Of a stretch of DNA of 10,665 nucleotides, positions 1-4,154 are shown piece after piece. Each line of letters opens with the position of its first letter. Position 1 is the first letter of the stretch. Both the position numbers and the translations under genes were made by a program. This DNA is from Candidatus Woesearchaeota archaeon (GTDB taxonomy: Archaea > Nanobdellota > Nanobdellia > Woesearchaeales > GW2011-AR15). The DNA is taken from assembly GCA_016934775.1 (NCBI GenBank), contig JAFGSP010000056.1, positions 1-10,665 of the forward strand, written 5' to 3'. Below the pieces are notes generated by a model. The model saw only the letters and a program-made list of their open reading frames with translations, was not told the origin of the DNA and ran no database searches.

Positions 1-196
<196 letters not shown>

Positions 197-216
197 TCGA
201 TATCCAAACTAGAATC

Positions 217-726
217 TCAATTTGTCTTCTTTTTTAGTTTTTTTTCCAATTCTTTAATCTTTTTCTTGAGCTCAATCATCTTCAGTTCTCTATCCAGTGT
301 AACTTCATGGAATTTCTCCAGCTCATCTATCCTGGCCCTTTCTTTGGTCACATCAGAAACTATGACAAGGTCACCAACTATCTCTCCATTGATTTTTAAG
401 GCATTTCCCGTTATCCTGCCTATGATTCTTTTTCTGTTTTTTGTCTTGAATTCGCATTCATATGGCGAAAGCTTCTTGCCCATCATCCTTAGCGCAAGGT
501 TTTTTACTATCTTCAATTGCGCGCTCTTTGTCATAAAGGGTGCATTCAAGATGTTTTTTCCTATTATTGTCTCTTTTGAATATCCTGATAACTCAATGAG
601 GTTGTTGTTTATATCCTTGACAACACCTTTCTTGTCAAGAAGGACAACAAGTTCAGGAATAGAATCAAATATTGCCCTATACTTTTCCTCGCTTTCTCTT
701 AATTTTTTCTCTTCCTCTTTTTTCAT
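217..726 (-). CDS. Stand-alone PAS-domain protein with C-terminal coiled coil
   Basis: A 169-residue soluble protein. Residues about 14-126 form a PAS domain: the classic opening SEEKYRAIFDSIPELVVLLD (12-31), then VKDINNNLIELSGYSKETIIGK (helix and core), and the closing strand GDLVIVSDVTKER (118-130). PAS domains sense small ligands, redox state or partners. Residues about 129-168 are strongly charged and helical (DRELKMIELKKKIKELEKK), a coiled coil like those linking PAS to histidine kinase modules, but no H-box, ATPase, GGDEF or DNA-binding domain follows: the ORF ends in TGA at 219-217. It may therefore act as a dimerising adaptor or be a remnant of a sensor kinase. Next to adk on the same strand, with a 56-bp gap; no functional link is evident. 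Output and ligand are unknown. Confidence 0.88.
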   Translation of the reverse strand: MKKEEEKKLRESEEKYRAIFDSIPELVVLLDKKGVVKDINNNLIELSGYSKETIIGKNILNAPFMTKSAQLKIVKNLALRMMGKKLSPYECEFKTKNRKRIIGRITGNALKINGEIVGDLVIVSDVTKERARIDELEKFHEVTLDRELKMIELKKKIKELEKKLKKKTN

Positions 727-755
727 TTACTAAAACTAAGAATCAGGCATATGAG

Positions 756-766
756 TATTTAAAATT
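756..766 (-). promoter_or_regulatory. Candidate TATA box of the PAS-domain gene
   Basis: The minus-strand sequence AATTTTAAATA is centred about 35 bp upstream of the ATG at 726. An archaeal start about 25 bp downstream would give a 5' leader of roughly 10 nt. No clear Shine-Dalgarno sequence is present in that leader. Confidence 0.45.
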
Positions 767-770
767 TGCT

Positions 771-786
771 GAAAAACAAAAGAATA
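771..786 (-). terminator. Candidate oligo-T terminator after the 154-residue gene
   Basis: On the minus strand, 18 nt after the TAA stop at 806-804, there is a T-rich run (TTCTTTTGTTTTTC). Archaeal RNA polymerase terminates on such T tracts without needing a hairpin. It lies just upstream of the TATA box of the next minus-strand gene, fitting a separate transcription unit. The assignment rests on base composition only. Confidence 0.35.
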
Positions 787-803
787 GATAGTCAAAATAT
801 TCC

Positions 804-1268
804 TTACCCGAAATAGCTCATATCGTTCTTCATGTCAGTCTCTTTTTTCCAAAGAGATGAGAGTCTTTCGACATGCTTTTTTATGCTTGTCCGAAGCTCT
901 GACCACTCATTATAAGCCCCATTTATGAATTCAGCATTTTCTTTTTCGCTGTTGTCCAGGGCGACAATTCCAGATTTTCTTATCCAGTGCATCAGTCTCT
1001 TGAACACAGAATATGCATCATTCCTTTCTTTGTCGCTTATGTAATGGGCCTCGTACATATCTGCCAGATTGTTGTCAGGCTGGAGCATGTTTTCTATGAG
1101 TTTTGCAAACTCTTCAAACTTTTCAGCTGTTTTTTCCCTTATCCTGGGCAACAGCAGTTCAGTTTCAGAGTCAATGTCCTCAATATAGAAAGCCTCGTTT
1201 AATTCTTTAAACTCAGGCAAATTGTACCTTTTCCTATAATCGGCGTATATGTCTTTAAGTTTTGTCAT
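804..1268 (-). CDS. Hypothetical acidic helical protein, 154 residues
   Basis: I do not recognise this family. The ORF runs from the ATG at 1268 to a TAA at 806-804. It is rich in Glu, Lys, Asp and Leu, has no signal peptide, membrane segment or cysteine pair, and is predicted by eye to be almost all alpha-helical: amphipathic stretches at 34-62 (after SETELLLPRIREKTAEKFEE), 78-98 (DKERNDAYSVFKRLMHWIRK) and 112-148. It is probably cytosolic. A plausible TATA box lies about 27 bp before the ATG, indicating leaderless expression. It is divergent from the FlaJ-like gene, with 125 bp between the two starts. An antisense ORF of 71 codons inside it is a shadow. Coding status is supported by its length, normal composition, promoter spacing and termination signal; function is unknown. 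Confidence 0.75.
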   Translation of the reverse strand: MTKLKDIYADYRKRYNLPEFKELNEAFYIEDIDSETELLLPRIREKTAEKFEEFAKLIENMLQPDNNLADMYEAHYISDKERNDAYSVFKRLMHWIRKSGIVALDNSEKENAEFINGAYNEWSELRTSIKKHVERLSSLWKKETDMKNDMSYFG

Positions 1269-1286
1269 TGTGATTCATTAGATAGA

Positions 1287-1302
1287 TAAATAATATTAAA
1301 AC
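1287..1302 (-). promoter_or_regulatory. Candidate TATA box of the 154-residue gene
   Basis: The minus strand reads GTTTTAATATTATTTA, centred about 27 bp upstream of the ATG at 1268. That would place the transcription start at or within a few bases of the start codon (leaderless). No Shine-Dalgarno sequence is visible between it and the ATG. Confidence 0.45.
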
Positions 1303-1345
1303 GTTGTGTTTTTGATATCCAGTTATAGGGGAGAGATTATAGAAA

Positions 1346-1393
1346 CTAATTTATACCAGTAAGCTTCATTGTATTCTAAAAAAGAGGAAGGGT
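1346..1393 (+). promoter_or_regulatory. TATA box and ribosome binding site of the FlaJ-like gene
   Basis: A TATA-like TAATTTATA lies at 1347-1355, preceded by a purine-rich BRE-like AGAAAC (1341-1346). Initiation about 25 bp downstream would leave a leader of around 15-20 nt that includes GAGGAAGG (1384-1391). The GAGG at 1384-1387 can pair with the 16S anti-Shine-Dalgarno and is 6 nt before the ATG at 1394, which supports that start. Unlike the neighbouring minus-strand genes, this gene appears to have a leadered mRNA. Confidence 0.5.
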
Positions 1394-3598
1394 ATGGCTG
1401 GCCAAGGCATTAATGAGGATGAGCTGAAGAAAGAGATAGCAGCTTTCACTACAAGATACAAGAATGAAGATGAGGGCGTGAAGACAGAAGAGTTCCAGCA
1501 GTTTAGGGATGAACTCATGCCGCTGCATTATACGCTTTATGAAAAAGCGTGTAATTTCTGCGGAAATATACTTGCTATCAAAGCAGACCCTGCCAAAGAG
1601 GCAAAGCTTCAGGAATCCCTGGATACATGCCATCTGAATACCACGCCCGGAGGAGTAACAGCTTTTGCCATACTATTTCCTGTTGCGTTCCTTCTCACAG
1701 GATTTATTTTCTCATTCCTTTTGACAACACTGTTTATGGAAGGTAAGGGGTTATTTTTCTTTGTCTTTGTCTTTGTCGTGTTTGGTATAGGGATGATAAT
1801 ACCTTTTAGCACACTGCCTTCTGTGCTTGCAAATAACTGGAGGCTCAGGGCAAGCAACCAGATGGTCCTCTCTATATTTTATGTTGTATCTTACATGAGG
1901 CACACGTCAAACCTTGAGAGGGCTATTAAGTTTACTTCTGACCATATCTCTCCGCCTCTTTCTCTTGACTTCAAGAGATTGATATGGGATGTGGAATCAG
2001 GGAAATACAATTCTATCAAACAATCAATTGACAAATATCTTGAGACCTGGAAAAACTATAATATGGAATTTGTGGAGGCAATGCACCTGATAGAGGCTTC
2101 ACTCTACGAGGCAAATGAGAAAAAGAGGATAGAGTCCCTTGAAAAGTCCCTTTCACTTATTCTTGAGGCCACATATGAAAAGATGCTGCATTTTGCTCAG
2201 AACCTTAAGTCTCCTATAACCATGCTTCATATGCTCGGCATCATCCTTCCGATATTAGGGCTTGTCATCCTTCCTCTTGTTGTAAGCTTCATGGGCGGTG
2301 TTGAATGGTATCATATCTCTGTAATCTATAATGGTTTTTTTGCAGTGCTGGTATGGTATCTCGGCAAAGTTATCTTATCAACGAGACCGACAGGCTACGG
2401 CCAGGCAGACATTACAGAAGTAAATCCTGAGCTTGTGAAATATAAGTATATCAATCTGAATCTTGGAGGAAAAGAAGTAAAGATAGATCCGAAATGGATA
2501 TCTGTCGTTATTATAATCATTTTTGCCATTGGTGGTCTGAGTCCTCTGCTCATTGACGGATTCCACCAGCTTAAAGGTGAGACTTATGATATTATTGTTG
2601 GCGACAGAGGCTTAAAAGAATCAACAGACCCAGAGGAGATAAGTGCAGCCAGTTTTAATCTTCTGGGTTATAAGATTAATGATCTTGGAAAGAGAATCGG
2701 ACCTTATGGGCTTGGAGCTACTCTGCTTAGCCTTCTATTGCCATTGGGTGTAGCCTTGGGCATAAGTTTCTATTTCAGCACAACCACAAAAAAGCTTATC
2801 CTTATCAGGGAAAAGACAAAAGCCCTGGAGAATGAATTTGCTTCAGCGCTTTTCCAGCTGGGGAACAGGATTGGAGACGGGCTTCCTGCAGAGATAGCTT
2901 TTGCAAAAGTGTCTGAGATCATGGAAAATACTGTATCGGGAAAATTCTTTGACCTTGTATCTACGAATGTTGCAACCTTAGGGATGGGCGTAGAGCATGC
3001 AATATTTGATAAACGGTATGGTGCGATAAACAAGTTTCCATCTGCCCTTATCGAAAGCTCGATGAAGGTTTTTGTAGAGAGCGCTAAGAAAGGGCCTGAA
3101 GTGGCATCACAGGCACTAATCAATATATCTACTTATATCAAGGAAATGCACAGGGTTGACGAGAGGCTCCAGGACCTTATGGCAGAGATAACAAGCAGCA
3201 TGAAATCACAGATCAATTTTATGGCCCCGCTGATTTCAGGCATAGTAATCGGGCTCACTTCTATGATTACTACTATTTTAAATACCCTTGGAAAGCAGAT
3301 CGGCCAGCTCTCCACTGAGACAGGGACCGGGCCTGAAGGCCTTCTTGACATCTTCGGAGACAGCATCCCGACTTTCTATTTCCAGCTTATTGTAGGATTA
3401 TATGTTGTCCAGATAACTTACTTGCTCACTGGAATGCTGAATACGATCCAGAACGGATATGACCCTTTGAATGAGAAGCACATGCTTGGCATCTATGTCA
3501 AGAAGAGCGGCATAATGTACTGCATTGTTGCGCTTGTTGTCATAATTCTTTTCAACATGATTGCAGGAACTGTTGTCAGCATGAATATAGTTTCTTGA
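1394..3598 (+). CDS. FlaJ/TadC-type membrane platform protein with two T2SSF domains
   Basis: A 734-residue polytopic membrane protein of the archaeal type II/type IV secretion F family, the inner-membrane platform on which a FlaI/TadA-like ATPase assembles type IV pilus-like filaments. The first ~85 residues are cytoplasmic and charged. Membrane segments lie near 88-113, 119-141, 278-300, 308-328, 368-388, 438-461, 609-630, 660-681 and 706-727. Two cytoplasmic T2SSF helical bundles sit at about 155-275 (opening with MVLSIFYVVSYMRHTSNLERA) and 480-608 (opening with FASALFQLGNRIGDGLPAEIA), each followed by a hydrophobic pair, so the protein is an internal duplication as in archaeal FlaJ/ArlJ. 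FlaJ itself is nearer 500-600 residues; this one is long. The start is supported by a GAGG ribosome site 6 nt upstream. No ATPase or pilin gene is visible in the window, so whether it builds pili, an archaellum or a secretion device cannot be decided. Confidence 0.9.
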   Translation: MAGQGINEDELKKEIAAFTTRYKNEDEGVKTEEFQQFRDELMPLHYTLYEKACNFCGNILAIKADPAKEAKLQESLDTCHLNTTPGGVTAFAILFPVAFLLTGFIFSFLLTTLFMEGKGLFFFVFVFVVFGIGMIIPFSTLPSVLANNWRLRASNQMVLSIFYVVSYMRHTSNLERAIKFTSDHISPPLSLDFKRLIWDVESGKYNSIKQSIDKYLETWKNYNMEFVEAMHLIEASLYEANEKKRIESLEKSLSLILEATYEKMLHFAQNLKSPITMLHMLGIILPILGLVILPLVVSFMGGVEWYHISVIYNGFFAVLVWYLGKVILSTRPTGYGQADITEVNPELVKYKYINLNLGGKEVKIDPKWISVVIIIIFAIGGLSPLLIDGFHQLKGETYDIIVGDRGLKESTDPEEISAASFNLLGYKINDLGKRIGPYGLGATLLSLLLPLGVALGISFYFSTTTKKLILIREKTKALENEFASALFQLGNRIGDGLPAEIAFAKVSEIMENTVSGKFFDLVSTNVATLGMGVEHAIFDKRYGAINKFPSALIESSMKVFVESAKKGPEVASQALINISTYIKEMHRVDERLQDLMAEITSSMKSQINFMAPLISGIVIGLTSMITTILNTLGKQIGQLSTETGTGPEGLLDIFGDSIPTFYFQLIVGLYVVQITYLLTGMLNTIQNGYDPLNEKHMLGIYVKKSGIMYCIVALVVIILFNMIAGTVVSMNIVS

Positions 3599-3602
3599 TG
3601 AG

Positions 3603-3629
3603 AAAAAAATGAGACCCGATTGGGTCTCA
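3603..3629 (-). terminator. Hairpin plus T7 terminator of the tRNA-Asn gene
   Basis: On the minus strand, 4 nt after the tRNA discriminator base, TGAGACCC-AATC-GGGTCTCA forms a perfect 8-bp stem with a 4-nt loop (3610-3629), followed directly by seven T residues (3609-3603). This is the layout of a bacterial intrinsic terminator. On the plus strand the hairpin has no T tract after it, so it serves the tRNA rather than the convergent FlaJ-like gene, which ends only 11 bp away. Confidence 0.75.
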
Positions 3630-3669
3630 GAAGCGCCCCGAACCAGACTCGAACTGGTGACCTTGCGGT

Positions 3670-3683
3670 TTCTTCCCGAAGGA
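3670..3683 (-). other. 14-nt intron in the tRNA-Asn anticodon loop (37/38)
   Basis: Minus-strand TCCTTCGGGAAGAA separates CTGTTA (32-37) from ACCGCA (38-43). Position 37/38 is the canonical archaeal tRNA intron site cut by the splicing endonuclease. By the 3-4-3 bulge-helix-bulge rule, loop bases CUGU (32-35) would pair with intronic GAAG, giving C-G, U-A, a G-A mismatch and a U-G wobble, so the motif is relaxed. Alternatively the intron folds as UCC-UUCG-GGA, a short stem capped by a UUCG tetraloop. At 14 nt it is near the minimum size for archaeal introns. Confidence 0.8.
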
Positions 3684-3705
3684 TAACAGCCGCACGCTCT
3701 ACCTA

Positions 3706-3726
3706 TTGCTCCATTCTTTCGAATGT
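3706..3726 (-). other. 21-nt intron in the tRNA-Asn D-loop (about 15/16)
   Basis: The D-loop is 29 nt instead of about 8. The extra bases are ACATTCGAAAGAATGGAGCAA (21 nt on the minus strand; core CATTC-GAAA-GAATG is a perfect 5-bp stem with a GNRA loop). Exonic GCUU (10-13) pairs with intronic GAGC (3711-3708) as a 4-bp helix flanked by 3-nt bulges AG^A and AA^U. Cutting after the second base of each bulge gives exactly the loop AGTAGGTA. The intronic GAGC duplicates the true 3' D-stem strand GAGC (3699-3696), so the two pairings are mutually exclusive. The outer helix beyond the 3' bulge is weak (possibly only UA/UA), so the motif is a relaxed bulge-helix-bulge. Confidence 0.78.
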
Positions 3727-3763
3727 CTAAGCTATCGAGGCACATTCATTTGGATTAGCCAGA

Positions 3764-3781
3764 AATTTATATAGTTTTCTA
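3764..3781 (-). promoter_or_regulatory. TATA/BRE promoter of tRNA-Asn
   Basis: The minus strand reads TTAGAAAACTATATAAATTT, with a purine-rich BRE (AGAAAA) before TATATAAAT. The box is centred about 28 bp upstream of the first tRNA base at 3741, which places the transcription start a few bases before the mature 5' end. This is the clearest promoter in the window together with the one at 3828-3841. Confidence 0.72.
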
Positions 3782-3801
3782 ACAAAACTTTTTTATACTT
3801 A

Positions 3802-3818
3802 TACTTACATTGTAAGTA
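3802..3818. promoter_or_regulatory. Palindromic operator candidate 1
   Basis: TACTTACA-T-TGTAAGTA is a perfect inverted repeat with 8-bp arms around one central base (3810). The same core recurs at 3846-3864, 45 bp away centre to centre. It lies in the divergent region, 10 bp upstream of the BRE/TATA box of the surface-protein operon and about 27 bp behind the tRNA-Asn TATA box. It is probably a binding site for a homodimeric regulator; the regulator is not proven. Confidence 0.65.
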
Positions 3819-3827
3819 AATAAATCA

Positions 3828-3841
3828 GAAAAGTATAAATA
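3828..3841 (+). promoter_or_regulatory. BRE/TATA promoter of the HTH-surface protein operon
   Basis: GAAAAG (BRE-like, 3828-3833) is followed by TATAAATA (3834-3841). An archaeal start about 25 bp downstream falls near 3862, inside the 3' arm of palindrome 2. The TATA box is thus bracketed by the two palindromes at 3802-3818 and 3846-3864. The predicted leader before the first ATG (3981) would be about 120 nt, unusually long for this genome, which also bears on the start codon of the first gene. Confidence 0.65.
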
Positions 3842-3845
3842 GTAG

Positions 3846-3864
3846 ATACTTACATTGTAAGTAT
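3846..3864. promoter_or_regulatory. Palindromic operator candidate 2
   Basis: ATACTTACATTGTAAGTAT is a perfect palindrome with 9-bp arms around a central T (3855), sharing 17 bp with the site at 3802-3818. It lies between the TATA box and the predicted transcription start, where a bound dimer would block RNA polymerase loading. That position suggests repression. Confidence 0.68.
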
Positions 3865-3980
3865 AACTTTAGTGCACTAGAAAGGTCAGTAAAATACGCA
3901 GAGATAAAGAGTCAGGTAGAAAAAAGAATTCTGAAGTAAATATACCTATCTTTGTCTTCAAAGACAGGCGGCTTTCTTTC

Positions 3981-4154
3981 ATGGAATCAGCTGTTTCTTA
4001 CATGAAAGATTCTTGTGGCATGACCTACCATGAGATCGCCTTAGCTTTGAACAGGGATGACAGGACAATATGGACTGTCTATAAAAGGTCTTTGCAGAAA
4101 AAGGTCCAGAATAAATCCCAGGATAAGGATCAGAATACGGGTGAAAAACAATGA
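3981..4154 (+). CDS. Small helix-turn-helix protein, first gene of the surface-protein operon
   Basis: From the ATG at 3981 this encodes 57 residues: one helix (MESAVSYMKD), then a helix-turn-helix, MTYHEIALALNRDDRTIWTV, with NRDDRTIWTVYKRSLQKK as the likely recognition helix, and a polar Lys/Gln/Asp tail. The pattern LSYxEIAxxLNRDDRTIWTVYxRA is one I associate with small DPANN proteins. The frame is open upstream back to 3873 and encodes NIPIFVFKDRRLSF just before the ATG, which looks like part of the same domain, yet there is no ATG, GTG or TTG there. An AUA at 3894, 7 nt after AAGGT, could give 86 residues. AGGCGG (3966-3971) is a possible ribosome site for the ATG. The stop TGA overlaps the next start (ATGA), implying coupled translation. 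It may bind the two upstream palindromes; that is inference. Confidence 0.7.
   Translation: MESAVSYMKDSCGMTYHEIALALNRDDRTIWTVYKRSLQKKVQNKSQDKDQNTGEKQ
4139..4144 (+). promoter_or_regulatory. Shine-Dalgarno site of the 664-residue surface protein
   Basis: GGGTGA, 6 nt before the ATG at 4151, contains GGTGA, an exact match to the archaeal 16S anti-Shine-Dalgarno complement. It lies inside the end of the HTH gene and fixes the start at 4151, with a 4-nt ATGA overlap. Confidence 0.75.

Larger units (their letters stand above)
3634..3741 (-). tRNA. tRNA-Asn (GUU) with two introns
   Basis: A 108-nt gene. After removing a 21-nt D-loop insertion (3726-3706) and a 14-nt insertion after position 37 (3683-3670), a regular 73-nt tRNA remains: acceptor GCCTCGA with TCGGGGC (one U-G pair), TA, D-arm GCTT-AGTAGGTA-GAGC, G26, anticodon arm TGCGG-CTGTTAA-CCGCA (anticodon GTT), five-base variable loop AGGTC, T-arm ACCAG-TTCGAGT-CTGGT, and discriminator G73. 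The sequence matches archaeal tRNA-Asn throughout. CCA is not encoded. A TATA box sits about 28 bp upstream and a hairpin/T7 terminator 4 nt downstream, so it looks like a functional single-gene unit rather than a relic. All stems are intact, which argues against a pseudogene. Confidence 0.92.

Noticed and set aside
3634..3741. The abnormal tRNA-Asn could be a pseudogene.
   Set aside because: All stems, the T-loop, anticodon and discriminator are intact once the two insertions are removed, and both promoter and terminator are present.
3789..3794. A T6 run on the plus strand as a terminator for the FlaJ-like gene.
   Set aside because: It lies about 190 bp past the stop codon, beyond the whole antisense tRNA gene, in an A/T-rich promoter region. 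It is possible, but I cannot separate it from background.
3802..3864. The two palindromes could be the start of a CRISPR array or ends of a mobile element.
   Set aside because: There are only two copies, they are palindromes rather than spaced direct repeats with spacers, no transposase is nearby, and they fit around a promoter.
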